64,000 nucleotides of DNA, taken from Acanthococcus lagerstroemiae (Eukaryota; Arthropoda; Insecta; Hemiptera; Eriococcidae). This document shows positions 22,421-34,640 of the stretch, in pieces. The stretch covers positions 51,621,946 through 51,685,945 of the forward strand of contig CM063110.1 of NCBI GenBank assembly GCA_031841125.1. Reading direction: 5' to 3'. A model generated the notes under the pieces. That model searched no databases. It was not told where the DNA came from and was given only the letters and a program-made list of their open reading frames with translations. Position numbers and translations under genes: made by a program. Positions within the stretch are counted from its first letter, which is position 1. Each line of letters starts with the position of its first letter.

Positions 22421-23275
22421 ATGCACTTCCTCCAGCACGCCTGTCATTTAATGAAACACTCAGTGAACTGTTCTCAGCGAGATGGCTCAAAATGCCCAGA
22501 TTGTGTTTTCATTGATTTCGTCGATGTATTATACATTCTCATTGACTACGAAAACGGGTTCGATAATGTCAGCTGGCGGATACTCTGGAAATGTTTAGAA
22601 AAACTAGGAGTACCGAAGCACCTGATTGCTCTGCTTAAGAGCCTATACGAGGACAACTCTGCTCAAGTGAGAGTAGAAGGAGAACTCACACGGCACTTCA
22701 AAACCGCCAAAGGAGTACAACAGGGATGCATACTCAGCCCCATCCTTTTCAAAGCCTGTGGAGAGTGGGTTATGAGAGATGCCCTGGGTGGATGGGAAGG
22801 AGGAGTATCGCTATGCGGGAAACGAATATCTGACCTCTGATACGCAGACGATACCACTCTGCTAGCCACAACGATAGAAGAACTGAGAAAATTACTTCAG
22901 AGAGTAGAGGCAGCTAGTGCCGCGGCGGGCCTTGGAATAAATAAGTCCAAAACTAAAATTATGATCGTCGATCGCACAAATGACAACCAACCAGGGACCA
23001 CAGATGTGGATGAGAAGTGGTGTAAGACTTCACATAATTGCGCTCCATGGTATCCAACAGAGGCGGCTCAGAAGGAGAAATAAGAAGATGAGCGGCAATC
23101 GCAAAAACAGCAGTAGGAAAGGTTAATCGAATCTGGAAAAGTTATGACATCATAAAACACACCAACATGCTCTAGGACAGCCGAGGACAGAGACAACTGG
23201 AGGAGCTTGGTCGACTCAGTTACCTGATCACGGAGGCCTGAAACTGGGCGAACAAAGAAGAAGAAGAATTATACA
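22421..23275 (+). pseudogene. RTE-like LINE, reverse transcriptase fragment
   Basis: Non-LTR reverse transcriptase copies element RNA into a nicked chromosome. Here 22421-22840 encodes motif A as LIDYENGFDNVSWRILWKCL, where DYENGFD stands for the usual DF-x-KAFD. It continues with KGVQQGCILSPILF, the conserved VRQGC-LSP block. A TGA stop at 22838 falls just before YADDTTLLATTIEELRKLL, which holds both catalytic aspartates. The frame continues through GLGINKSKTKIMIVD to about 23000. Later segments at 23035-23255 shift frame and keep thumb-like pieces, and the element ends in a (GAA)n tail near 23255-23270. The 5' end, with the endonuclease, is missing. Stops and frameshifts make it a pseudogene. 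Confidence 0.88.
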
Positions 23276-23298
23276 TTCACTTGAATATATATTCTTTC

Positions 23299-23650
23299 AA
23301 CATGGATATATCCTAATGGCTTGCCATGCAAAACAGAAAAATTCCGCAGGAAAAGTTCTGCAGAAAACGCTCCACAAAAAACTATCTGCAAAAAAAAATG
23401 TTCAGCAGAGAACGCTCCGCAGAAAAACGTTACCATTGTGATGTATGTAGTTGTGAATTTCTCTTCATGCGTTCATTTGTTTCACCACGTTTCGACGGGC
23501 CAACACGAAGAATGCCGAGAGACGCCGAGAGTGGACGACTAGAGAAGGTACTGGAATGTGGGTAATGGGTATGCGCGTAAACGCGGTCGCCCGGACAACA
23601 TATCCATGTAACAATGTCCTTCCATGCAGCGGTCGGACTCTTTCTTTTAG
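23299..23650 (-). mobile_element. Copy E of the acatggatatgtcc TIR element
   Basis: It runs from aacatggatatatcctaatgg to ggacaacatatccatgtaac, then aatgtccttccatgcagcg. The ccgcagaaaacgctcc-type motif is expanded to about five units at 23340-23430, the largest number among the five copies. It lies about 25 bases after the RTE-like LINE tail. Confidence 0.8.
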
Positions 23651-25744
23651 TTTTTGAATACGCGCATGTAGGAGCTACTCAGTTAATTTGCATGATTATA
23701 GGCTCAATTTATTTGCACAGTACTTCAGTCTAAAACGTAATACACCACAACTTGGGGAGATGCAAGCGTTCGGATAGGCAGGAAACTTCTTTTCCTTTTA
23801 TTCAGAAGCACACCCTGAGTAATAATTTTTAAGGAATTATTTAGTAATCACGTTCAGATGATTTTTTTTTTTTTTACCTACCTAAATTGATTGGACTTCA
23901 AATATCGAAATAGTTGTGGAACAAAAATGTTCAACTTATTTTTTGGGGGGGAGAGGACGATGGGCTCAAATCTACTAAAAAATTAACACTAGGAATGAAG
24001 TGGAATTTCAGTATGTTAGATGAGACAATAGCTTCGCCAATTTTCATCGAAGTTTCGCTGGTGACTTCGACTTCAGTTTCCCCGAAAATTCCCGTTTAGT
24101 CTTATTTATCAAGACTGTTTGCGGATCCGTTCCGAACTCATGATATTGAAAATTTCGAGATAGATAATGCGATACTCTTCTTAATGCTGTTTGTACATTC
24201 TATACATTTTCACAAAAAGGCGCCTAGTCGAAAATGTTCATTCGAGCGTGGTAATTAAAATTTTTGAGATAAGAAGTTAATGGCCTTCTCGTGAACAGTC
24301 TGTAAACGCGGTGAAATACATTACATAAGTTATTTATTTTGTTACAATTTTATAATTCGCCGAGCTGTGAAAGTAGTTGGTATCTGTATGTATACTCACA
24401 CAACGTATATATACACTCTTTCGTCGTAAAAGTTAATCATTAAAAGTGGCATTTACTCTCGAATGAAGTGCTAGGTTAATGGCACAACCAAATCAAGGAC
24501 AGCTTCTGCGTTTATTCTAACCTCCCAACTTTTTTCCCCCTCCCATGCGAGTGGTTTTTACGAGTACCACAGCTATGCGAACGTTACGGGGGTAACTAAA
24601 TATATACAGTTTATTAACTGTCGACGTAATTATAATTAATGTACGGGCGTTATTAAAGCGACAGGTAATTTCCTCTAGCTAGATGCCCGAAGCCGTAAAC
24701 AATGGTCCGAGTACGAGTGTCTCGAACAGCGAACGTGTTGTGTTGGAAAATCTGATTTAATTTTGTAAATTCTTGAATTCTTGTGAAGATGTTACCGAAG
24801 AATCCCAGACAGACAACCCGTTAGATAGCCCTATCTTCTAGAATCGTCTCTAATCATCTCTAATCGACTCGTTCGTAGAACAAAAAACTCGTCCACATAA
24901 AAAATCTGAGGGTTCATTCGATCGCTTGCTCAAATCTTAAACAAAATCGACCAAATGCTTTCTTCATTCACCCCTACGAGTTATTGTAAATACTCTTAAT
25001 AATCTATAAATTTAGTTATTCAGTAAAAACGTGCATTAGCTACTGTAGGAAAGAGCCAAACATTTTTTGAGACTTCCTAATAGCTCCCCGTACGTTCTTC
25101 CTTTCCAACAATCACAACTATGTCAATTCTTGCGCTAACGTTGTGAAGTTTTGTGGTGATTTCCGTGCAACCACATAAAGCAACAGACGAAGAAGGATGT
25201 CAACAGTTACCTCTTTTTCACCGCGCTTAGTTATGCTAAACATTTCGATAGTTGGAAAAATTATTGGAAACCTAATTTCCTGTAGAAAGGGTTGGTTACT
25301 GCACAAAGTAACATGCTAAAAATTCTTCCCAATAGTGTTCGAAGGTCCCTATATGTGTCATAATGGCGCCACACAGTCTTTTTTTCTCTCACTTCCCCCG
25401 AGAACTATGCATTGCAGCGAAAGAATACTACAATAAAAATATTTTACGTGCAATTCTATACGATAATAAAATTCTTGCAAGTTTGGTTTCGTAGGTATCT
25501 GCCCCAGAGACATTATAAAGCCAGGTTTCGAAATACTTTTATTACTCACTGCTACTCGAGCAGACTCCAGTAGAGGGATTTTTTGACCCCGTCTTTATGC
25601 AAATTAAATTAATAGAGAGGAGGAAAAAGAAAGGGGTTTATAAGAACAGATCTTGAGCTCTCTGAATTCATCTTCAAGTTGATTCTGATGTCAAGTTAAA
25701 TCTCATATAAAAGTTGAAGTACCTATGGCAGGCGGGAACGGTGG
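23651..25744. other. Unassigned AT-rich sequence
   Basis: I find no recognisable protein motif, RNA gene or repeat apart from homopolymer runs. It could be intergenic or intronic DNA. Confidence 0.4.
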
Positions 25745-26515
25745 AAGAGAGATCCGAACGCCCTGCATCGAGGTCGTGTACTAGCCTCAATGTCCAGCGG
25801 CCATGGGCGGGCTCTTGAAGGCGAGCTCCTCACTCTTGAATTGTTCGCCGCCGGATTTCTCTCTTAATCTTCTCCTTTACTTCTTTCTTTTTTCTATCAG
25901 CTGGTCGGAGCTTCTGGAAGCACTGATAAAGAGTAGCGCTCTCCCTAGCCAGCAGATCAATTAGAGGCATTCGAGCTAGTACAATAAGAGCCGCTTTATA
26001 CGAGACGGTTCTATATGCCCAGATTGTGCGTAGTGCCATAGCCTGCTGGATCCTTCCTATGTCGTCTCTGTTTTTGCGGAATGACACGACTGGTGCCCGA
26101 TTGGGGACCCCGTAGAGGAGAACCTTGTGGATTACTGTCGAATACAGCCTTCTTCGACTCTCACTCGGCCCCCGGAGGTTCGGCATAAGCTGACGCAACG
26201 CCTTCAGCGTCCGCTCTGCTTTCTCTGTCATTGTACGGAGATGCGGTTTCTAACACAGCTCGATGTCCACCGTCATTTCCACTTCTACCATCCGAGGCTG
26301 TAGGTATACTGGTTCACCCAGTACCGCTACGTCAAATGGCTGTGGCCTGCCCTCTTTCTGCCCGTGAAAAAGGACGCTCTGGGCACCCACCTCTAAGCCA
26401 TTCGCCTGCATCCAGCGAGACACCATCTTGATGCTGAGTATGGACCTGCTGCGAACTTCCTGCTCTGACCTCCCCTCTTCAAGGAGAAAGGTATCATCGC
26501 GTGGTGAGAAATGGC
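25745..26515 (-). pseudogene. R1-type LINE, C-terminal reverse transcriptase region
   Basis: Read from 26515 downward, the protein starts inside the active-site block (DDTFLLEEGRSEQ; the Y-x-DD tyrosine is gone). It continues with MVSRWMQANGLEVG, the helix that carries KTE in intact relatives. After a stop and frameshift at about 26250 it resumes at 26231-25830 with the thumb region (EKAERTLKALRQLMPNLRG, YSTVIHKVLLYGVPN, RTVSYKAALIVLARMPLIDL), then an arginine-rich segment. A last piece reads HGRWTLRLVHDLDA, just before the expected C-terminal zinc-knuckle, which is absent. The 5' boundary coincides with a (CT)n tract. It is inactive. Confidence 0.85.
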
Positions 26516-26600
26516 ATCTCTCTCTCTCTCTCCTCCTCTCTCGCTCTCTCGTCTCTCTCCTCCTATCCTCTCCTCTCTCTCTCTCCTCCTCTTCTCTCTC

Positions 26601-26641
<41 letters not shown>

Positions 26642-26684
26642 CTCTCTTCTCTCTTGCTCTCTCTCTCTTGCTCTCTCTCTCTTG

Positions 26685-26739
<55 letters not shown>

Positions 26740-26760
26740 CTCTCGCTCTCTCTCATTCTT
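26512..26760. repeat. (CT)n microsatellite with interruptions
   Basis: About 250 bases of ctctct with tcct, cgct and ttgct interruptions. Long serine/leucine or arginine/glutamate open frames on both strands are created by the repeat and are not genes. Confidence 0.95.
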
Positions 26761-26955
26761 TTGTACTCTTTTGTACTCTATTGTACTCTCTTGTACTCTT
26801 TTGTACTCTCTTGCGCTCTGTTGTAATCTTTTGTACTCTTTCCTGCACTTTTGTTCTTTGTTGTGCTCTTTCATATTCTTTTGTACTCGTTTATATTCTT
26901 CTGTACTCTTTCATGCTCTTTTGTGCTCTTTCTTACTCTTTTGTACTCTATCTTA
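26757..26955. repeat. Minisatellite, 10-bp unit ttttgtactc
   Basis: About 19 units of ttttgtactc with variants (ctattgtact, tttcatgctc) follow the (CT)n tract without a break, suggesting it grew out of the same array. Confidence 0.85.
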
Positions 26956-29900
26956 CAATACGAGTATATTTTGGTGAAGCATTGCATATTTTCGAATTTG
27001 TATTCGTTTTGCTTTTCCTGTGTTATCTACCTATCTTGTATTTGTGTAAAAGAACTTCACTTAAAAAAAAAAAAAAAAAAAAAGTCAATAGAAACATTCA
27101 CAGAAACAGTGTTGTAGTTAGGCAAATGTTATAAGTATAGTGTTGAGCAGCTTGATTAATTTGCAAGTATCATATAGGTTCAGTTTATCTGTATGTGTGG
27201 TTCTGTAGGTATATTAGACTAGTTTGATTTTGACTACCTTGTTTTTTGAAATTATGTACCTAGAGCGGTCTGAAGTGTGGACTCGAATCTTAATACTGAC
27301 CCTTATGTCTTTCAACACCAATAGATCAAATTTCATGCTTTTGTTACAAATTCACGATTCTTATGGAATGTAGCATCAGTAGCTACGCTGTGTATTACGT
27401 GTTCCTGTGTACATAATATGCACTAAGTAAAGAAGAAAAAACTGCAAAATTGTCAAACACCTTCGCTACTTGCGCGCTTCTTCTAGTCCCCATTCCTCTA
27501 CAAGTGTGTCTCTGGTTTACAGAACAATTTTTGCTCTTTTTTCACTCATAAAATTTTAGGTATCACTCGTAGTTTTCGCATACGTACGCATTATAATCCA
27601 TTATAGACAAAATTGAATGCTCTGACCCTTCCTACCTTGTACCATGTTCGCGTTTCTCAGTGTAATCTCGTAATACGTAATTCACTAATTGGTTTTTTTT
27701 TTGGTTTTTTTTAATGGTCATAGCATAAAGAGCGTTTGAAAAGAGTTAAAACTTTTATTCTCTCAGTAATGTCTCTTGCTGGTCGAATAGAGCACATTGG
27801 CAAATCCTTCCTTTCAGTTTTATTTTCCCGACACGTCGATTATCGCACTCGACGTCTCAACGAGGAATTAACTAAATTTGAAAAAAAGAAGTGGAAATCG
27901 CAGCGTACCCTGTACAGTCAGGATTACGGTTGAACGATCTGCGCTGTGCTTATCAAAATGCGAATATTAGTCGTTGGAGCTCGTCGAGAGCTTCTCGTTC
28001 GTCTTTTCAACCACACAATCGCGTATACTCGTAACATCTTCGCTTTTATTTTCGAGGAAAAGTGGAGAAAAAAGAACTGTTTATCGCTGGTAATTATCGT
28101 TAATGACTTAACCAATTAATGAATATAAAATCGGAAACATAGTCGAGCATCTGATAAGACGAGAGAGAGAAAACCGTTATAGGTGGAAAATGACGCTAAA
28201 AGCTAGAACTCGGAACTGTCGCACGTATTTTCAGGTTTCGCCGCGCTTGAAAAGCGATTGACCTCATAAATCTGCTGAGCTTGTCGATCTCTTCTAGAAT
28301 AATTTTATTGCGACTCACTTTTTCCGCTCTTCTCGCCCGCCCGGATTTCTGTTGGTGCGCTGAAAACAAAAAGTCAATTACATTCGGACAACCACGGTTG
28401 TGGTCATGTTTTTGATGTATTTATTCTCGAATCGAGTATATATACGTCGCCAAGTGTTTGGAAATCACTCAAGGACGTGTCGTGGAAATCGAAGGAAAAT
28501 ATACGAGCCGAGCAACAGGTTCGTCGAAATTTTCACCTGAACGAGTGTACGCGGAAGTGTGGACGGTTCATGGGGGTTTCCGGGCGCGTGATAGACAGGT
28601 GGACACGAGAACTCGTGGCGCAGAAACCGTTATTACTTTTTCGGATTCCGATAAACATCTGTTTTTTACCCTTTCCTCTCGAGTGGAAACAGTACGAATT
28701 CATGAATACTAAATATATCATCTATTATGAACGAGAAAAGGTCAGATTCGACGGTGATATAGACGAAAAAATATGAGTACAACGATCGGTGTGTACAGAG
28801 AGGTAACGAGGTGAACGTGAAGCATGAGCACTCTGCTCTGAAATCAACTTATTTTGTGCCACAATTCCCTGCACAGAGGGGGGGGGGGAGGTAGCCTGCC
28901 CGGCAGCCGGGAAAATTCTCAATGGTCTAGCTCACATAAAGCCTGATGATCCCGGAATTGAATTCGTCCATTGATAAAGTGCGACGTTTTGAGAAACAAG
29001 CCTTTGAAAGTTTGAGAGCTTATAACTAGTAATCTAGTAATGATTATTTGGGTAATAACACTACTGAACAAAATGAAATTTTTTGTTTGCACAACGCATT
29101 TAAGGAGGTGATTCTTGAGTACTTTTCAACGCTGAATACAGTGCCGTCGGCCGTTTTTCTCTATCACGTCTAGTCTTTCTGATCAAAAACTGTAAAAAAT
29201 TCAACTAAATGTGTTCAAAAAGAGGTTTAGGAACTGAATGTGGTCATACTGATTCGTGTTGTTGTGTGTTGCGGTCGTGTGTAGTGGTGTGTATTCCGTC
29301 TGTTTGTTTTCTGTTACTGTGGTCTGATAACACTGATAATATCAGTCAGTGGTACCGCTTATTCCAATGCAAAAACAAAATGGAAACGAATTTCAGTCGT
29401 TCAGAACTCCGAATTGTGACGTGATAGAGAAAAATGGGTCGCAGTATCGTGTTCAGCGTTAAAAAGTACCTCAGTATCACCTGTCGAAATGCATTGTGCA
29501 AAATAGTTGTTCAGTAGTGTAATTGATATTATGTTATGAAGTTGGAAGTTTCATTACGCAACCCGAAAGTATGAAAAGCTGAGTTCAAATGTAGGCGGAG
29601 ATACTGATTGAGAAGTGTGACGGAAGTTACACCCTGTTTTCTTGGATGATTTTTTGTACTTCTTTTTCAGTAGAAAACGAACGCTGAAAAAGAATATCTG
29701 AATATTTATGAAAAATAGACATAAGGAAGTCAATATTCAGGAAAAGTGAACAACAGTCATGTCTTCAAAGAATACTTGAGTCGAATAACTACCTACCGCT
29801 TTTCGGATTCTTTTTCACTCAAACCGCTTTTTCTTCGAAAATATTACCGCTGAGGAACGCATCCTGGCTTTCTTTTGAGATCGTCGAAAATATATTAAAA

Positions 29901-30865
29901 ATCGATCGAGAAAGTGACACGAAATTCGAAAGGCAGTTCTTTTTGCAACAATTTATATTCTTTTTCAAAGGATAAACTCTGGTTTTCGCGACATTGTTTT
30001 ATTTTTAACGTTCAAATAACATAAAATACAGGCAACGCGCGATCAAGAAGTCGAAGCCAAACTTAGAGAATCATTGGAGAATCGCCGAACTCTAATCAAG
30101 AATCACTGGAGAATCACTGAACTCTAATCACCGATATCATGGAGCTCGCATAGGAAAGTCATAGAACCTATTATTTTTCAGAGCCGTTATGTTTGACCCC
30201 CCGTTGCGGTCGTTTGACGCCAGATAGCGCTATAATGTGAGGTATTCTATAGTGTTCTTGACCTGCCGCATCGGACTACACAATTTATTGAGAAAGCTCC
30301 TTTCTATGGGCGCATTCAATATTAATGTAATGTATTCAAGCCTCTCCAATGCTTGTTTATGACTCTTCACGACTTCTTTCAGGAACGTGCCGATAGGTGA
30401 ATAAGGGGGTAATTTCTCCCTCCCCCCCCGCCCCGTAGGAATTTTTCATTCAGCAGTTGGAAAAATCCAATAAGTCAAACTTTTTTCTTAACTTTAGTAT
30501 TTGGGAATTTTGAGTTGTCAGTGGGAAAAATCCAACAAGTCAAATAGTTTTTTTTTGTTTTTTTTTCTCTTTGATACTTGGGAAGTTTGAGTTGAGTCGG
30601 TTGAGACTTCCACAATGTTTGCCCCTCCTGGAAAAACTCTTCGGTACGTCCCCGACTTTTTTCAGGGTCTTGCTACAACGGGTGATCAAAAAGTAGTTGG
30701 ATTGTCACTTCTGTAGCGCGTGTAATAATCGTGTGTTGTTCAGCAAAGTGAGGAGGTATAGCTGCGACCATTTTCTTTCAATTGAGATATTTCCGAAACC
30801 ACTATCTTATTCGGAAGCAGTTCTACATTCGTTTAAGTGAAGACGTGTCAGGTATAAAATCAAAA
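26956..30865. other. Unassigned sequence with two short tandem duplications
   Basis: A 22-base A run lies at 27063-27084. At 30066-30132 a 34-bp unit (tggagaatc...gaactctaatca) occurs twice, and at about 30450-30600 a unit of about 72-75 bp (ggaaaaatccaa...agtcaaa) occurs twice. Open frames at 28458-28776 and elsewhere have no recognised motif. At 30674 ggtgatcaaaaagtagttg repeats a sequence found at 22109. I see no gene. Confidence 0.4.
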
Positions 30866-31294
30866 AACTCAAAATGGACTATGCCGGACACGTGGCCAGG
30901 AGAGAGGAAGGGAGACGGGAAAAGAAGGTATTAGTTTGGCAATCGATGGGTTGAAAAAAGGAAGGTAGGGAGACCCAAGTTGAGATGGGAGGACGAAATT
31001 ATTCAGACGAGAGGGATAGCCTGGGGGAGAAGTGCTAGAGACAGAAAGTGCTGGAAACGGGTAGGAAAGGCCGATGCCCAAGCCTGGGCGCATGATGGAT
31101 CGGATGGCGCCGGTGATATCTGAACGCTGCCGAGGAACTGATACAGACGGACTCGAAATATTGTTTATCTATACATAAAATGTGGAAATGTATCGTTCGT
31201 CGGGGGTCTCGTGTTGCGGGCATTCCAACCAATTGTACACAAAATTTTATGTTTACTTATGGTAATCAAAAGCTGAATTGATTGATTGATTGAG
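30866..31294 (+). pseudogene. RTE-like LINE 3' end with (TTGA)n tail
   Basis: The first frame gives KKLKMDYAGHVARREEGRR, matching the K-x-x-WAGH-x-AR segment near the C-terminus of RTE-like reverse transcriptases. After a frameshift at about 30960 it continues VGRPKLRWEDEI and then DRKCWKRVGKADAQAWA, the typical VGRP-x-x-RW and C-terminal W-rich segment. About 175 bases of 3' UTR follow and end in ttgattgattgattga (31277-31292), the kind of short repeat tail usual for RTE elements. Everything 5' of the C-terminus is missing. Confidence 0.85.
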
Positions 31295-33129
31295 AGTCTT
31301 TTTATCTGGAGTTACTAGAAGAAATCAAATTTGACCGCTATTCTGGCTATTTTGGATTCCAAGAGGGCGACTCCCGGTCTAAGAATGAGAAGCTGGAACG
31401 CAAAACGCAGTTTGTCCAAAATTGTAATTTCTCTAAAAGCAGATGGTGCTGTAGTAAAATTCCACGACGGATCCGATTTCGCTACTGGTTCCCCTCCATT
31501 CGTACACTTTCCACGTTAAAACCCCGTTAAAGATTTAATGTTGTTGCAAAACGCAGTTTATCGTGATCTCGAAAAATGGCTCTCTTGAAAAGTCTCTAGA
31601 AGATTTGGACAAACTGCGTTTTGCCTTCACCTCCTCAAATGCTCATTGCGATTGTATCTACCATCGAACCGAGTGAAATCTCGTGTTAAAAATATGCAGT
31701 ATTATTCAATCCGCCATCCGAACTGCTCGTTTTCGTATTCGGAGACCGTGGAACACGACTGACCAACCAATCGCAGTAGGCTTTCCGCTTCGACTAATGT
31801 ACAAAAACTACAATCGACTGTAAAAGTTTTTAAACGCCAACAGCGAAGCTATATGAAAAATATGTTGTTCGCGACGACTTTTTTTCCCCAGTTTTCACGA
31901 TTAACCCTGAACAATGTAATTTTAATCCTATTCAACTAACACCGAAGTCTAAAACTACGCTTATTTATAAAACTGAATTCATTCCGACATCTCGACCGAA
32001 AACTATTATTTTAAAACTAAGCTGCGTTTTTACGCCAAACAATAAACTTTTCGGCTACAGAATGAAAAATAAAAGGATTCTCTCATATAAATCTCATAAA
32101 CGACAGAAACACGCGAGCGCATTTACGCAACAAATCATATTTCGCTGCCACGTAAAAAAAAAAATTGTTCGGCGGGAATAAATTCGCGGGTTTATTCGGG
32201 ACACGGTATCTACTGATATGTGACGTAATACTCTAAGAGGATAGCGACAGCTTAACAGTCATCCTTTTTGTTTAAAAATTAATTTTCCATATAGAAACCC
32301 TTCAATGTACCGTGTCATACGTCAGGGGGAAAAAAATGCACGAAACCTGAGGCACCGACTGAGTGCTGTGTTTTTATTGTGGCACTTCGTAACCAAGGAG
32401 TCGTAAAGCTTTATAAGCTCCGCTGTACAGCTGAATATTCTCGAATTCAATTCGGGATTACCAGTATGACGCAGTCAAAAACGATTATCGAGATTGTTAT
32501 TAAAGTGATTACACTTGATCCGATGTGTCTCTTTTGGTCGAGTGATTTTCGAAACAACAGAAGATAATTTTTGCGGTCTGCGATAATTGCCAGCATCGGA
32601 ATGAAGTGCGACGCCGAGTCTGCTCGTACGCGGTAGCCGAGCAGCTACCGAGAGACAGAGAGGGAGAGCCCCGGGAAGTATAAACGATAAAAACATCGCC
32701 AGCACGGTAGGACGTAATTAGACTGGGACGAAAAAATAATAAAAATTGATAAGATTTCAGTTCGAACGGAAATACTCGTTGATATTTGATGGGAAACGAA
32801 AATTTTTATGCGTCTCCGGCGAAAAAGAAAGTGGATAAACCAAATCCGCGCGACGGTCGCGTCTTCGGAGAGGTTTCCAAAGAGAACTTCGCGTACCCTC
32901 AATGAGCAAACCCGTTTGCAGTTGCTAAGAGAATGTAACTTTCCAGCGAGGGTGTAGTGCGCGAGTTTACGCCAGGACTGGACATGCTCCCGAAATGGCC
33001 ACGGAAATTTCGTTTCGCACAGCCCAAATGCTGTTCAAAATTTAAACCCCCTACTATTCTGGGAGCGCCCCAAAACGTAAAATGTTACTTGTGTGGAAGA
33101 AATTAGCATCTCTCAGACACGCATCCCAT
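31295..33129. other. Unassigned sequence with a short inverted repeat
   Basis: gcaaaacgcagtttgtccaa at about 31399 is repeated in inverted orientation at about 31605-31627, with a third, direct, partial copy at about 31546. This could mark a small MITE. The rest has no recognised gene. Confidence 0.4.
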
Positions 33130-33410
33130 CTAGAAAAAAGTGTATTCCAGCCGAACAACATACGGTTTCCAACGCCGATATACTAACACCACAAGATCGG
33201 ATTACGAGCAGATACTGGTGCCGTTTACACTTAAAGAAGTCGCGGAAGCCATCAACGAACTGAATGTCAAGAAAGCGCCGGGGATTCACAAAAATCTCGT
33301 CAAAAATTTTGTAGGAGCTGCCAAAAAAAACACGGTCATCTTACTTGTATACATTTATAATGTCATCCTGCGGCTGCAGTATACATCTGACCAATAGAAG
33401 GAGGCCAAGA
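33130..33410 (+). pseudogene. Jockey-type LINE, start of the reverse transcriptase domain
   Basis: The frame at 33140-33397 contains FTLKEVAEAINELNVKKAPG, the conserved N-terminal block of Jockey-type reverse transcriptases (usually followed by ID). It continues with VYIYNVILRLQYTSDQ, then a stop where W is expected (DQ-stop-KEAKI for DQWK-A-I). The fragment is cut off on both sides. Its right end meets the (AAAT)n tail of the minus-strand LINE that follows. It has no catalytic residues. Confidence 0.85.
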
Positions 33411-34640
33411 TTATTTATTTATTTATTTTTTAATTATCATTTGTGTCTTCCCCATTTATTTATTTTTTAATTATCATTTGTGTCTTTCCCCCCCCCCCGC
33501 GCGACAGGCACCCGAAGGTCCCAATAATGGTGAGGGACAGTACAGAATGGAAAATTAAAAATTAAAACAAAAGCACTAAATAAACAAAAACTAAAACTAA
33601 ACTATAGAGGGGAAGAGTTGACAGCGGAACAGACATATGGGATCGGCTGCTGAGAGAGTCAAGGTCACCACCGAGGGGCCCAGAAGCTGAGGGTTTTAAT
33701 AGCCAAGGGGTGTACACAACGAGTATGCTAGATAACCTTAAATGCGCATGGGAGCATCACAAGGGAAACGGACCTCTGCATCTATTGCTGTACCCTGCTA
33801 ACAGAGCCGATGTACTAGCTTCTAGACATGTGAAATAAGTCAGTCGTATGCACCCGCGGACTGGCAAGGCAATTGTGAAGGGGGAATACTGGTTGGGGCC
33901 CGCGGGCCCCAACTAGTATTTTTCCATTCCTGGAACAAGACATATTTTGGGTGGGCCCGCAGTCCAAGGGGCCCGGCCGGGGGATTCCCCCATCCCCCAA
34001 CCAGTCCGCGGTTGGTCGTAGGGTCACTACGACTAACATTATTATACAGGTCAATTGTTTTTTGAATCACTGATGATGAAATTCCCCCCCCCCCGTATCA
34101 AATGATTCTGAATTTCTTCCATTAAGGGACAAGGGACGGAACCCTAAACCGAATACTTGCCAAAATGGTGGGACGTAATATTCTATTGTTGAGAATATCC
34201 CTTAGAAATATTATTTTTGCCAACTTCCTTCTATTTTCTAGGCTCGAAATCTCAAACCCAACCAGAAGCTCATTATAAGTGATGTCAGGAGGACAGTACA
34301 TAAAAACTTTATGGTGTAGATATTTAAAAAAAAAACTTTCTTGAATTTTTAAAATTCCAGTAATACGTTCTTGAGTTGTAGGGTCCCAAATAATGGCACG
34401 GAATTCCAAAATTGATCTAACAAATGTAGTATACAATATTTTCACATTTTCAAAATTTTTATAAAGGTTTCATATTTCTTTTTATAAAATTACCTATTCT
34501 TTTACATTTCAAGGATATGTGCTCGATATGCATGTTGAAATATAGTGTTAAGTCCAAAGTAACTCCCAAATCTTTTACAAAACTCACGCGTCGTAGAGGC
34601 AAATTTTTTATTTTAGGAATAAAACGATACATTATAAATT
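33411..34640 (-). pseudogene. Jockey-type LINE 3' part with (AAAT)n tail
   Basis: From about 34640 downward the frames encode RRVSFVKDLGVTLDLTLYFN (post-catalytic DLG block) and HIEHISLKCKRIGNFIKRN. After a frameshift, 34445-34122 reads ILYTTFVRSILEFRAIIWDP, then SLENRRKLAKIIFLRDILNN and FRVPS, the usual thumb and C-terminal order. The 3' UTR holds ttattgggaccttcgggtgc and ends in (AAAT)n at 33411-33430, with a short duplication of that end (ttaattatcatttgtgtctt twice). A MITE-like element at about 33846-34017 sits in the UTR. The 5' part, including the active site, is missing. Confidence 0.8.
33846..34017. mobile_element. Possible MITE with ccgcggactgg ends
   Basis: The ends cacccgcggactgg and ccagtccgcggttg are inverted repeats. 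gtcgta occurs just outside each end (33841-33846 and 34015-34020), which may be a target duplication. The centre has the palindrome ggggcccgcgggcccc. It lies in the 3' UTR of the LINE on the minus strand. Confidence 0.55.

Noticed and set aside
26500..27134. Long serine/leucine-rich open frames on the plus strand (up to 207 codons) and arginine/glutamate-rich ones on the minus strand
   Set aside because: They come from the (CT)n microsatellite and the ttttgtactc minisatellite; no start context or domain.
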